DNA from: Hyperoplus lanceolatus
Lineage: Eukaryota > Chordata > Actinopteri > Uranoscopiformes > Ammodytidae
NCBI GenBank assembly: GCA_026929865.2
Contig: CM049403.1
Location: 21,050,001-21,114,000, forward strand
Length of the DNA: 64,000 nucleotides
Direction: 5' to 3'
In this document: in pieces, positions 35,776-48,785 of the stretch
Layout: the number at the start of each line of letters is the position of its first letter
Numbering within the stretch: the first letter of the stretch is position 1
Translations under genes and position numbers: made by a program
The notes under the pieces: model-generated
The model's input: only the letters and a program-made list of their open reading frames with translations
What the model was told of the DNA's origin: nothing
Database searches by the model: none

Positions 35776-37076
35776 GGGATGTATATGAAATGTCACGACG
35801 GTGACTTCAGGTTTGCCCGTAGCCTACTGTAGTTTGGTCTAAATGATTAAACATCGCATCCATCGACTTAACGGACCTGTCCCTCACACCGAGGGCAGAA
35901 AAAACGTAAGGCAACAAGTCAAACCTTCGCCGATTCAAACTACCGGTACTACTTCTATTCAACTTAAAAATAAAAGACAGCATTCATCGTTATGTAGAAC
36001 TACAGCATAACTGATGGCAACTCCACTCCATAAACTTTATCTTAATAGATAAAGTACCAGTAGCATATGCCCCATGGACCTGTCCAGCATCAGAATGTAA
36101 CCATTTATCCACATTGCAGAGCTTAGGTTTGTCCGTCAGTAACAATGAAAACACAACTGCTCAATTGAATAGAAAATGCAGAATGGATTGCACTCGGTAT
36201 CAATTCATCCAACTTTATTATTAAATAAACCCCCAAAAAGTTTCTGACTCACCAATCTGACTGCCTGGCTGTAGAAATAAGCAAGACGATAGTAATCCAG
36301 TGACAGTCTGACTGACAGCACAGCTAGCTAGCATCCTTCCGTTCATGTAGGCTACCTGTCCGTTTGAAATGCTCGAACATTGTTTGTCCCTGTTGCTGCT
36401 GTACACCGTCCAAGGCTGGCGCAGGCCTTTCTCTTGCTATTCATTCTGTTCCTTTTTAAATTATAATCCAATTTGTTAAAATTCCTCCAGTCTGAAATAT
36501 CTGCGGGCACGGACACGGCAGCTGCAATGTTGATTTAAAAATCCGCGGGTGTAACACGATGTGAATGAGCATAGCCAACGTAATGACGTTGGCCTAAGCT
36601 GCGTAAATGTCTAGTAATATCTCGATTTTAATTGGTCCATGAATGATATGTAACGTAAATGCTTATGTGGCATACCATTTACGTAAAAAAAGCACAAAGA
36701 ATTCCGCTTATTTGCGTACATGTTAAATAATACAGAATCACGTGCGCATGCGCGAAAACTTTTTTTTTCTTGCCGTCCACAATGAATAGGCGCAAAAGCA
36801 CTGATTCTTTGCCATACACAATGAATGGGAAACAGCAAAAGCACATTATTTCTTTGGCGTAACTTACTAACTGCCACCTTTCTAATCAAAACGTCTACAC
36901 TTTTTTAAAGTAATCGCGGATTACATGTAAAGATCGAAATAATTAACAGTAATAATACAAATATAAGTTTATTAAATTAAAAAAATATTTTATTTTATTT
37001 TATTTTATTTTTATTTTTTGCACAGAGCTCCAGGGTAGGCACTGCCTACCTTGCCTACCCTGACCGCACGTCACTG
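35560..37076. mobile_element. hAT-like DNA transposon with exact target duplication, 1517 bp
   Basis: The left end cagtgacgtgcggtgaggtc and the reverse complement of the right end cagtgacgtgcggtcagggt share 14 terminal bases. The octamer ctgccgcc is duplicated exactly on both sides (35552-35559 and 37077-37084), the 8-bp signature of hAT transposition. Removing one copy gives a plausible empty site. Near the right end gtaggca/tgcctac words form an additional small palindrome. No transposase is encoded, and a compound microsatellite lies inside. Intact boundaries suggest a relatively recent insertion. Confidence 0.92.
35697..35772. repeat. Compound microsatellite (TTTC)n(ACTC)n(CA)n
   Basis: Three adjacent simple repeats in tandem inside the hAT-like element. 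Confidence 0.95.
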
Positions 37077-37084
37077 CTGCCGCC

Positions 37085-38129
37085 CAACCTTGATTGGAAG
37101 AGTATTAAGCTCGCTGCATTACTATCTACACACATGGAAAAAGAGTGAGGACTTTGGTTAAAAGTTGCCTAAGCACCAGTGCTTACGACAAAATTTTAGT
37201 CTGTTCCAAATAGTTATTGACGATCAATACCCAATGAATCTACCTCATGTTTTCTTTTGGATAAGGCTGACAATTTAATGTACTACTTCTAAAGAATCTA
37301 TCCGCTAATTTACTAGCAGTGCTTTCCCCTGTTTATAGCAGTTATGAGTGTACTGTTACAAAACAACAAAGCCACCTGCAGACAAAATTTGAGCATCTGT
37401 ACAAGTATCAGCATACAGGGATCATGAGTGACCTGACGACTGACTCAGAAATACACATAGGTCTTTGAGAAAACAAGAACTGCTGAGAAAAAGGGGAGGC
37501 ATAAGTTAATCATACATGGGAGCAGTTGTGAGAGGGGAAAAAAACAGATTTTTGTTGGAGAGCTGCCTTTGAATCAGCTCCTAGTCAAACCAAAAAACAT
37601 GGAAGCAAAGCATTTTCTTGTCAAACAATAAAAGGCCATCCAACGTGCCAAAGCATGACAGGTTTCTGGCGCGGGCCACCCACTTACTCGCCTCCTGAAA
37701 AATGTGTGAACTCCTCTGAATCATGGAGCAAAAGTATGTAAAAGTCCAACTCACAAATCAGCGAGTACGCACAGTCCGCCCGGGCAGCAGCCAAAACAGT
37801 GTAGAGCAGCACACATACACATATCCAGAAACATTAAATATTTTCATGTTTTTTGTGTTGTGTTTTTCATATCTAATCTGGGAAATGTCCTACAGAGACA
37901 GGCCATCACTTTAACTTGTCTGGGAGCATTCGGCTGAAAAAGGACAATAACAGGTCTGCGAAGTGTTACAACTGCTGCCTCCTGACACTTATCTGTAAAC
38001 ACAAAAACTGAAGATTGCCTCACACACCTACTCATATTTAAAGAAACTCCCCATGCATGCGCACACTTGAGCAACAAAAACCTTCCCCTTGAAATGCCTA
38101 CACATTTAAAGCCACTCACACTTAATGCA

Positions 38130-38135
<6 letters not shown>
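37085..38135. other. Unique-looking DNA, nothing recognised
   Basis: No gene or mobile element was recognised in this kilobase. Confidence 0.4.

Positions 38136-38172
<37 letters not shown>
38136..38172. repeat. (CT)n microsatellite
   Basis: About 37 bp of CT dinucleotides. Confidence 0.95.
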
Positions 38173-38175
<3 letters not shown>

Positions 38176-39309
38176 TGCCTGTCTCTCCCTCTCTCTTTCT
38201 CATGGTTCACCCAGGATGTCCGGATGAGCCTCTTTAACTCCTCTACACAGAAATGTCCCCCTCTCCCATCAATTCTTTTCATGTCTCTGTTTGCCTGCTG
38301 CAGTGGGGTGGGAGCTGACTGCCAATAAAAGAGCAGCCTGTTTCTAGTGCCACTAAAGAAGACAGAAAAAAAGGGCAGATCCATTCTGTGCTGAGTGGTT
38401 TGTTTTTCCTCCTTTCTGTGTACTTTTGCTCCAGATTTTGGCCTCTTTTAATGTGGTCTTAAGAAGAGAGCGGGGATGATTTAATAGAATTAATTAGCCC
38501 GGCCTTCCAGCCAAAACTTTGGCTGTGCACACACAGCAGTCGGATGTTGAAGTCTATAAAAGCCTGAACAGAGATATAGTGTTGGGGGTGAGTTAATGTC
38601 CATAGTCAAGTCAACATGCTCATTCAATTAGAGGGATTCATTTTCTCCAGCACACGTCCAAAAGCCATGATTTGCAATTGGGGCGAGCACAGACCAAAGA
38701 TGGGAAAGAACACATCTAACACTCCGAAAAAATGCAAATACTACAGTAAAGTTTTTTTCTAATGGAAAGAAGAATATTTTAATTGTTCAAGTGTTCAAAT
38801 ATATTGGAAAAAAATCACTTTGGGCCCCTGTGAATACAAAACTCACTAAAGTATTCAAATTCATGATTTGAAACAGGCCATTTGTGCATCTGTAATCAAA
38901 ACACTGTAACATACACTCTGGGATAACTCTATCTCCTAATTTGCATGTTGCTATACTCAAGGTCCTCTATAAACACTGAATTCCTAAAAGTCCTGTGAAT
39001 ATTTCATATTTGCAGGAGGCTTTTCGAAACAGCAGCACAACATTGCTTTGTTAAATCTTTCAATATAGTCTATATAAATATGTATTTCCACTGTATTAGG
39101 CTCATACATTATTCAGGTAGAAAGAAGAAGGCTCTCAGGAGTTGTTTTTATTGTTACTCTTTGTGTTTGCCGGTATGGCACTCTTCTTGGCCCCAAGCTA
39201 CACCCTCTCCTCTTACAGTGGTCCATTTCTTAACTGGCTTGTTTTGTTGAGAGGAAATCACTCTAGGCCCTTTTGTTTTTCTCATGATGACTTTGGGTTC
39301 ATTTTGTCA
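38173..39309. other. Unique-looking DNA, possible conserved patch
   Basis: No gene was recognised. About 38450-38550 (with aattaattagccc) is non-repetitive and could be a conserved element, on weak compositional grounds. Confidence 0.3.
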
Positions 39310-40199
<890 letters not shown>

Positions 40200-40759
40200 C
40201 TTCAAAACTGTCTATAAATTGAGCATACATCGAAACAAGAGAGCTCTCTGTCTGCCAAGAGGCCGATAATGGCCGTCAGCTGCCACGCTCAGTTTATCGG
40301 GCCCAGCTAGACCTTCTTCTTCATGTTGACTTTGTCTGTGTACTAGGCGTATTACTGACCCCTCCGGGACATCTAGTGCCGCCTATTACCAGCATTGCCA
40401 GGTTATGCGTGAACAGGCGTGAGACAGGAATGTTCTAGAGTGGAGTTGCATGTATGAATAGCGCAATTGAGTGGTGCCGGGAATGTGTTTACAGGAAATA
40501 ACCTGAAACTATGTGTGAAAGAGGCTACAATGATAAAGGAAACAACATAGTGTCACTTCGCACAGGCGCAGTGACAAAAAAGGTGCTGACGTTGGGAAAT
40601 CGACTCTATGGTCTGCTTCAATAGCCTGAGTCGGTCCACCCAATTTTTGAGAATTCGGAAATCCATCTGACCCGACAAAGCGAAATACGTCCCGTTTCTA
40701 AAATGAGTCGTGCGTAGAAGAAATCGGGGCTAAACTCATATAGTGTATCCCTGGCTTAA
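40200..40759. mobile_element. Degenerate DNA transposon fragment (one end visible)
   Basis: The reverse complement of the right edge reads aagccagggatacactatat and is preceded by TTAA (40756-40759), a terminus type I associate with fish DNA transposons. Subterminal words such as ccgataatggcc and ttatcggg form small inverted repeats near 40262-40302. No matching left terminus was found, so the element is truncated or too decayed. Confidence 0.35.
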
Positions 40760-42616
40760 GATGGGGGAGACAACGAGACACCGGTGGGGCCAGTTATCAA
40801 AGAAGAGGGAAGAGGAACTTGACACAACGTGGGATCAAACAAGATTAGACAATGTTTAGCAAAAGAAAAGGAAACAAATGGAAGCATGTAAAGAAAAAGA
40901 CACCAGAAAACATGGAACACTTGACAGGTTGTGACACCTGGCACTGCAACAACATAAAAGTTCTGCCAATCCCAGAGAGAAATGTTACAACTAAGCCATT
41001 TCAAATCCAATTTTCTTGCAAATTAGAAAGGGCTTATGAGACTGTCCAATAAACTTTACATCAACAAGGGCTGGAACAATTGGAGATAAATAAGCAATGT
41101 AACAATGTACACCGCAGCATTAAAAAGCTGTCTATGGTAAACCTCAATCAGATAATGGTTTACATGCAGAGAGAGAGAGCAGGAGTGTTAGGACAGAATG
41201 CAAAGCAAGGTTTAGACAAGGTGCAAATTAAACAATTTGGAAAGATGCAGCTCATCATGACTGACTTAGCTAATTAGCTAACACTAGCATGTTTCCAGTG
41301 GCATGACCTCTATTAGCCCATCTGTCTGCAACATGAAAACAGAGCCTCAGGGTTAGGAAGGTGTGGTGAAAGTCAACATCAAAAGTATAGATCCTCAGTC
41401 TGAAAGTCTCCCACAGGTATCGGAAGTGGCAAACATGCTCCATCAGTCATTGCACCGCGCCAGCGAATCCATACAACTTTGTTTCACCCCTCATTGCAAA
41501 CTGTCTATTCTTTTGACTTCACCACCAAGTTCATATGAATAATCTACCCTTAGTCCAAAGTGGTCTCATCAACACAGTTGCCAGGAGTGGATACCTTACC
41601 TTAAAGAACTGATACTCATTAATACATTCATCAAATGCTTGGCTAGATAAATCACAGTAGAGAATAGTAAAGTCTAGTGGCTACATTCAAGCGTCAATCA
41701 TCCTTAAATGAAACTCTTTGTTAGTCCAGGCAAAGACCTCATCTAAATCACTGGACCGATCGGATTGCAGACATTTTACTGGTTGTCCGAACGATGATAC
41801 TTCAGAGAGTCTGGCTCATTTCATGTTGTCTTGTTGAAAACCCACGCTGCTCTGGAATAATCAATAAGAATAATAAAGCTCCTACTGTGAAGGCTTCACT
41901 GTCTGTGAGGTCTGTGAAGCCAGACCACCTAGAGTTGACCCACACCACATGCAGACATCTTTAATCTTTTACTACTACCGACACATAAAGATAAAGAATC
42001 TATCTGCAGTCTAAAATACAGTGTTCAGAATGGAAGATTTAAAGTGTTTTCCACTCCCTGCTGAGCCTCAGAGTCAAATGTCTGTTTCTGTGATCTCCCT
42101 CAACTGTTTTCTTATAGGCCCCCCATTTTTATTGCTTCCACAAATTGTTTCCCACAGGTTATCTGGTCAAAGATGTCCATGCATATTTATAGTTTGTTTC
42201 ACTATTTGGTTGTTTTGCAAAAGGCTTTGGAAAGACGCTGTAGTAGCCGAATTCTTCCCCATGGCTTGACAAAGACTTGAACAGGCTGGACTTCATCCTT
42301 GTGTTTCAGAGAGGTTTATTTCAGGAGCTTCCATCAGACATACAGAGGATTTCATAGTAGCATAGTAGCAGCAGGCTGAGGCCGCAATGGCACTCTCGAT
42401 AGCCCCAACCAGTGTCTTATATCTCTGTGTGAGTGGGGTGTCAGGTGTATTATTAACTCGCAAATAGACATGTAGTCTCATCACAACAAGTTCCAATAAC
42501 AAACCCTTACATAGACTGTTTTCGTCTCTTTACCAGTGACCCCAACCTTTAGATGTACACGCTCAGCAACTCTGGTGAATACAGCCATTTTAATCCACTA
42601 CAACGCCTTTTTTTCT
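40760..42616. other. Unique-looking DNA, nothing recognised
   Basis: No gene or mobile element was identified. The frame at 42021-42269 has no recognisable domain. Confidence 0.4.
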
Positions 42617-42620
42617 TTAA

Positions 42621-43903
42621 CCTTCCTCCTGTGTTAACTTTCTGCTACCATCTATGGTGTTAGCGGGTCGGTTTCGACCCGTGTCTGAAATCAACTGTAA
42701 AAAACACTAAAAACTATTATCTATCATCCTTTTTGTTTCTCATCTCTTGGTTACATTGTTAGGCTTCCTTATCCATGAGAATATTGTTTTTAATATTTTT
42801 GGTGTAGGCGGCTGAGCCTTTTTTTTGTCAGTATGCGCCTCAATTTCAGTTTAGAAAATGGTAAAATGAACCTTAAGTGAATCATATATATAAATATTTG
42901 GTTGTTGTGTTACCTGATTATTACTGAGGGGTATGAGAACACATTTCTTAACAAAATTTGTTTTATTTATTTTTTCATATTAATATTATTGACCTTTTTA
43001 ACATCTATGGTGTTACCGGTCAATTACGACCCATAAATATTTATTTCAGAAAAGAGCAAAAAAACTTTTATTTCAGCATTATACAAACACACAATGAAAA
43101 CCAGAACAAGTCACAACACAAAATATAGATTTGCAAGGTCAAATAAACAACAACCAATCAACAAATCAAACCAATCGAAATCAATTACCAGCTCCAAAAC
43201 TAGTAAAAAGAAAGAGTAAAAGTCTCTGTGTGCATGTGTATGTGTGTGTGTACAGATGTGTGACAAAAAGCAACACTTTAAGTGTTCTTTGCAGAGATAT
43301 TTATTGCAGGTAAAGCACAATCCGTTTATCTTTCTGTCCTTAGTGCTTCGGCAGACCTGACACCTCTTATTTTTAGAATCAGGTGGCCATTTTCACCAAA
43401 AACATGATCCAGAACTTGGCTCACTGTATATTTCCTAATTTTTTAATACTGCAAATTGGAGATGTGCACTCTGCAAGTCACTAACTCTATACTGAATTGA
43501 CTTCACATGTCTGGATAAGCCCGTCGGTTTGTTTCGCTTTTATGCAGGTATAAGGGCAAACAAAGTCAAAATGAGAACCTCCCCAGAGCGCACATGATTG
43601 GGAGAGGAGCTGACTGTCATTGTGTTGGCTGACAGTGCACTTATGATTTCAGTTTTGGCTCTAGTTATTGTTTTTTACATATTATTCTATAACCGGGTCG
43701 AAAATGACCCTAACACCAGCAGTGTTATAATTTCCACCAGAACATTTTATAATTAAGAAACATTTTTTATTTTTTTTATTTTGTTGAAATAGAGGTTCCT
43801 GACAAAGTCAAGAAATGTTGATGCAATAAACAAAATGTAAGTGGTTCTTTTATGCATTTGAAAACCAAAACGGGTCGGTGGCGACCCTAACACGAGAGGA
43901 AGG
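42621..43903 (-). mobile_element. piggyBac-like DNA transposon, deleted, 1283 bp
   Basis: TTAA flanks both ends (42617-42620 and 43904-43907). The left end ccttcctcctgtgttaac and the reverse complement of the right end ccttcctctcgtgttagg match through ccttcctc and gtgtta. Both subterminal regions carry a palindrome of type gggtcNNNNNNgaccc (42664-42681 and 43871-43887), and two more such modules lie inside (about 43010-43032 and 43695-43710). The minus strand keeps a piggyBac C-terminal cysteine-rich segment at 43261-43380, but the catalytic part is gone. It is non-autonomous. Confidence 0.82.
43261..43380 (-). pseudogene. piggyBac transposase C-terminal cysteine-rich domain remnant
   Basis: Minus-strand codons from 43380 read DSKNKRCQVCRSTKDRKING, followed by LCFTCNKYLCKEHLKCC. 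The two CxxC pairs, the CxxH and the final CC reproduce the zinc-binding cysteine-rich region at the C terminus of piggyBac transposases, which recognises the transposon ends. Upstream codons in this frame hit stops at once (TGA at about 43401 and TAG further on). Downstream the frame runs into a CA-rich tract and continues to 43111 without further similarity. It lies within the TTAA-bounded element at 42621-43903. Only this domain is traceable; the DDD catalytic core is absent. Confidence 0.75.
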
Positions 43904-43907
43904 TTAA

Positions 43908-46160
43908 AGAGCATTTCAGAAGTCTATGGATTGGAAAGAAATTTAGGCTTCAAAGAAAGAAGCTTTTAACTAAGAAAGGTGTCAGGTTGGATCCCAAAGA
44001 AAATTTAGGAGGGGAATGAAACCTGAACTGAATAACTCGCAGCATCATTTAGCTCGACACTTTTATTTCCTTTATCAGAGATTGCAAGGCAACCTCTTTA
44101 AATTTGCCATGTCAATACAAGTTCAAATAAATTAACCCATTCATAACCCTTTTATCCTATGTCCCCATGTATTCATTTCCAACATCTCTATACAGCCTCT
44201 ATCTATCTATGTTCTGAATCCCAGCCTATAGATCTTCCACCCGAACAATGAGGCCATGTAGAGGAAGTGAAGTGCAGAGTCTTCAATTGAATTCATAACT
44301 GGGGTCACAACCTGAGAGGAAAACTTTGAGAACCGTAGTGTTTTGGTTTGTTTTTTACAGATACACTCGACATACCTTTCATAGATCTCCTTCAGCCGTC
44401 AAACGACTGTCTCCTGGCCGTATTTACGCTTGTGTAATTACTACAGCCAAATGACAAGTTGCTGACAGATGGCAGATAGATGGGCTGTGCCCTTGAGTTT
44501 GGACTGCACCCGAATGGCCTGTTCATCAAAAGCATAATAATACTGTAGTTGGATGGTGCAGAGTCACACATACAGATCCCAAAGCCAAGGACACAGGACT
44601 GCTTGAGGCCTCTTCAGAAACTGTGGGACTATTATGCATGCCGCACTAAAGTAAAATGCAAGTTTGACTGTTCAAACTATCCCTTTCCCCAGGAGAAATG
44701 TGCTGCCATAAGTGCCATTAATATATTGGCACATAAGTATGTTTGACAGCAAGTTCTCTCTTCTGGGAGCAGTTTAGTTAATGCTTGTTGGGGGAGAAAA
44801 TTGAGGACCTTTTCAGATGTTGCTGCCATGAATCCACAGCATAGATGGGTGGCAGCCATAACGTCATGTCGTCTTTCAATAAATATACTTTCTCGCTCCC
44901 ACATCTAGTGTGTTGCACCATCCGGTTTTGAGCAGATTGAAATGTGTGTCATATACGCCCTTTCACAAATTAGTACAAATAATATCCCGCAGACACCTAG
45001 TAATTTTTGCTATGAGGTGAGAGTGTAGTTCATTTGTTTGCAATCATGTAGTCAGGTTTGACTTGCATAGCCTTCGGTAAGCCATCCCTTTCACTGCAGG
45101 AACTAGGTCAAAAAGCCTTCATAATTCTGTCACCGCAGTATTGTTACAGCTGCTCCGGCCGCTCGTAGCAGAGCCAGGAAGACAGTTGATGTCGGTGTTT
45201 AAAACCAACAAAAGAGCACATCAAAAAAGTTGTGAAGCCCTGTGCCAAAAAACCTCTCCATCTCATCACCATCTGTTATTGCCCCTACGTAACTTTCATT
45301 CTCAAGCCTGGAGACTCCGCCTTTCACCAGAGGTTGCCTAGCTGCTGACGCTTTGTGATGCAACAAGCGAAAACAATCTACGCTCTAAAATATGATCGTA
45401 ACTCATATGCAGCTGTCAACACTTTGTCAACAGCCAGTATAAGAACACTGCACAAATTACAAACACAGCAACTGGGCAATTTAAAGTATTCAGCAACCCA
45501 AATCACCTGACAATACCGCTGGCACTTTGGCCCGTAGCTTTAAAGCCTTCAAATTGCTTTCACTACAGAGGTATAATGCAATTTAAGAGGTTGGATAAAA
45601 TAGACTGAAATGGCTTCAGCTATTGTCAATATATTATTAACTGGGGAGTAGAATGGGTTTGTCAAGCATGGAAAAACTCAACACTCAGTCACCAATTTGT
45701 GATTTGTTATATTACACAGATAAGGACTAAATAGGCCTTGCCGTTATATTACCTCCGTAGAACAAAGCAATTAAATGCTTACGAGCACACCTTATTTTGT
45801 CTCTAATTATTTGCAGGCAATTACAAAAGTATATTTACTGTTGGGTTTTTAATTTCCTGTCGTTACAGTTGACTACAACTTTAAACAGTGTAGTTTGTTT
45901 GATTCTTGTTACTTGCAATTAATCAGGCTTTTGGAGCTCTTGAAATATTTCAGTTTGCAGAGGCCCACAATCTTCTATATTATAGCTTCTATAGCTAAAC
46001 TATTGGATTGACAGGTTATTTATTTTTCTTTGAAAAAAGGTGTGTCCCCTTGCAAATCTGACATGAGATCTCAGCAAAGAATACCTATTTTTATAATGTA
46101 ACGATAGTTAGCGTAGCACGTGCCGTCATTCATTTTGTGTGTGTTCAAGTGTGTGTTCAA
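43908..46160. other. Unique-looking DNA, nothing recognised
   Basis: About 2.25 kb of AT-rich sequence without a supported gene or mobile element. Confidence 0.4.
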
Positions 46161-46169
46161 GTGTGTGTG

Positions 46170-46200
<31 letters not shown>

Positions 46201-46207
46201 ATGTGTG

Positions 46208-46244
<37 letters not shown>
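46161..46244. repeat. (TG)n microsatellite, interrupted
   Basis: About 84 bp of TG dinucleotides with GG and GCA interruptions. First of three TG tracts within 930 bp. Confidence 0.95.
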
Positions 46245-46245
<1 letters not shown>

Positions 46246-46377
46246 CAGCGCAAGCCTCTGTACCCGTCATCCTGTCTCCAGAAGGATTTAATGTAGTCCC
46301 TCAGGCCTTGTGCTCAAAGGCAGTCACTGACAACTGGCAAGGGGTGTGAGAGATATGCATAATACAGTGTACTGTAA

Positions 46378-46380
<3 letters not shown>

Positions 46381-46450
<70 letters not shown>
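46381..46450. repeat. (TG)n microsatellite
   Basis: About 70 bp of uninterrupted TG. Second tract of the cluster. Confidence 0.97.
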
Positions 46451-46453
<3 letters not shown>

Positions 46454-47003
46454 ATGCATGGGAGTGTGTTTCTGCCTGTGTACCAACTCAACAACTGTGT
46501 GTGTTTCTGTATGGTTTTGAGAACTATATTGGAACTACATGATTTACTGTGTTAGTCTATTGTGCTAATATACCAACATGTATGAGTATTAAAAATCTCA
46601 AGTATTCTTTAATAAAAAATAAAAAAAATTCAAGTAGGGCAAGTTATAGTGTAAGTCATCTTTTAACGGCAACACACTGTAATCAAACAGGCTCTTGGCT
46701 TGAATAATTCCTTCATCCTCTACGCCCCAGCCAAGTTTACATTAGCTGGATATGCTTGTCACTAAAAGCCCGAATAAAGATTGACATTTCATGTAAAGGC
46801 CTCACTGTTAATTATAACAGTGCACAGCTGCAAGTTAGTGTTGACTAAAAGTGAATTATCAAACCCTGAGGCTGTGAATGGTTGCACTGTTTGAACAGTG
46901 GGCTTGTATGTCAATCTGCAGGGGGGCTACTGTGGCACCGCTAAGCCTCGTCATTGTTACAGTTGCTACTGTTGAATAAGGGACACACTTGCACTGCTGG
47001 GAG

Positions 47004-47004
<1 letters not shown>
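46451..47004. other. Unique-looking spacer
   Basis: AT-rich DNA between TG tracts, no gene. Confidence 0.4.
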
Positions 47005-47084
<80 letters not shown>

Positions 47085-47092
47085 TGTGTGTG
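47005..47092. repeat. (TG)n microsatellite
   Basis: About 88 bp of TG with one TTTG interruption near the 3' end. Third tract of the cluster. Confidence 0.97.
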
Positions 47093-47576
47093 AGAGAGTG
47101 CTCAATGTGGAGTGTCTCATATTGTGTTACAGGCTGAACTATTTGTAGGTTCATGAGCTCACATTAGTGCGTTGTACAGTGTGTGCATGTGTCAGCACAA
47201 GCACACAGACACAAGCGAGTCTGTCTTTACCTTGTGCATGTGTTCGTATCAATGTGTCCTCAGTTGTTTGTATGCTTTCAATTGTAATAGACTGTAAGTG
47301 TGTTTTGGAAGAATTTCAGATCCTGCGATGACAAAAACAAGACCCTCAGTTTCAGTGCCAAGTCACACAATGCCCCCCCGCTAATTCCCCATAATCCACC
47401 CTGTCTCCAGGCAGGTGATTCTTGAAAGTGGTTTTGCCTGTGTACGTGTGTGTCTTTGTGCCAAGCCATGCTCTGGTGACAAACTGTGGAAGCTTGCGCG
47501 GAAAACTAAGTTTGCCTTCAGCTCACTCTTCACTCCTCGCAGTAACCAGTATAGGCTAAGCCTGTCACAGCCCCAG
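47093..47576. other. Unique-looking spacer
   Basis: No gene or repeat element was recognised between the TG cluster and the TTAA element. Confidence 0.4.
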
Positions 47577-47580
47577 TTAA

Positions 47581-48489
47581 AGCCACTACGAGTAACATGG
47601 CACGTTGGCGTCCCCTTTGGACAAAAGCGGCAGTATTTTTACGACGCCAGCTGTCGTGAAGCTGTTTTCTAGCTCGTGCCGGGCGTGCAAGATTCAAATG
47701 ATCAGAAAGCAATATAGTGCATGTCCGTGTGTTGAAAGTGTGAGGGCACCGGACTCTTTTCGGCTCCGTGAGAGTGGTTAGTGACACAGCATCAACTAAT
47801 GCCAGTCAGTGCTACACACACACCTGATTGCAATGAGTTGATGCAGTGTCACCTCTCACGGAGCTGAAAGATTACGTGCCCTCACAGAAAGCAAATGAAC
47901 GAGAGATGGCAGTTAGTATGGATCACGATGAGGTAATGTGTTTATGTTGTTGTAAATAATGACTATTTCAGATATAATGGTCATCTGATGATGCTGGTGA
48001 GGCAAAGTAAACTTTGATTTAGTAGGCTACCCCTCATTCATTTAGGAGTCTAGTTCGCTCCCGTGAAATTGTGTATACGTTGCTTGGCAACGCCCTCCCT
48101 CCCGCCTATCTCTCCCTTTTAGCTTTTCTTCATTGTATTTTCTTTTTTTTCTTTGATGGTTCAGCCCCGTTATCAGTCATTATGACGACAAATAACTGTC
48201 TCAAACAAGGCTCCCGCTCCCCTTCCCTCACCTGGAGGGATAGGCTTCTCAAATCGCGTTGTTGCGCCACACTGAAATCTGCGACCAATACGGATATGTG
48301 ACCATAGAGCCTGCACGAGCGAACCGAAAATCGGATTGGGTGTGCGACCAGACCAAATGCAGTAATAAAAACTATTTAAAAACGTCTTTCTTTGCGCTGA
48401 TGGTCTCGTTTGCTGTTAAAGGTAATTTATGATTATGTGAGGAAACATGAGGCTGTTTAAAAGATATTTAAATGTTACTTGGAGCTGCT
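47581..48489 (-). mobile_element. TTAA-flanked element, long member (copy C), 909 bp
   Basis: Inverted relative of copy B (12712-13617), nearly equal in length. TTAA is on both sides (47577-47580 and 48490-48493). The left end reads agccactacgagtaacat, and the reverse complement of the right end reads agcagctccaagtaacattt. Shared blocks include the motif with ccctttggacaaaagcgg (47614-47631), the internal palindrome (47756-47872) and the decayed frame start near 48183. Divergent termini relative to copy B suggest independent insertions of related subfamilies. Confidence 0.82.
47756..47872. repeat. Internal long palindrome of copy C
   Basis: Arms of about 50 bases with cores agagtggttagtgacac and gtgtcacctctcacgg-type complement flank a CA-rich loop. 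It is homologous to 13332-13452 in copy B. Confidence 0.85.
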
Positions 48490-48561
48490 TTAAGCCTTGT
48501 CATGGCCTTTGTCTTTCACTTGGGGGTACTAGGGCTATTACATCAAAACACGCCCACTTAA

Positions 48562-48781
48562 AGGCCTACTTCACCAGTGGGAATATGAAGGTGTATTGAA
48601 CTCTGAGATCCTATGTAGTATAAATATTATATATAACAAAGATTTTAGAAATCGCAGAAAGAGTGTTTTATGGTCTCACTGTCTAACCCTACTGTTTGCC
48701 CAGTTGTGACATCACAACATTTATACTACATATGATCTCAGAATTCAATACACCTTTATATTCCCACTGGTGAAGTAGGCC
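48562..48781. mobile_element. TTAA-flanked foldback MITE, 220 bp
   Basis: TTAA lies on both sides (48558-48561 and 48782-48785). The two arms (about 48562-48625 and 48718-48781) are inverted copies of about 63 bp with only a few mismatches, starting (a)ggcctacttcaccagtggg. The centre is about 95 bp of unrelated sequence. It has no coding capacity. It lies 72 bp from copy C but has different termini. Confidence 0.88.
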
Positions 48782-48785
48782 TTAA

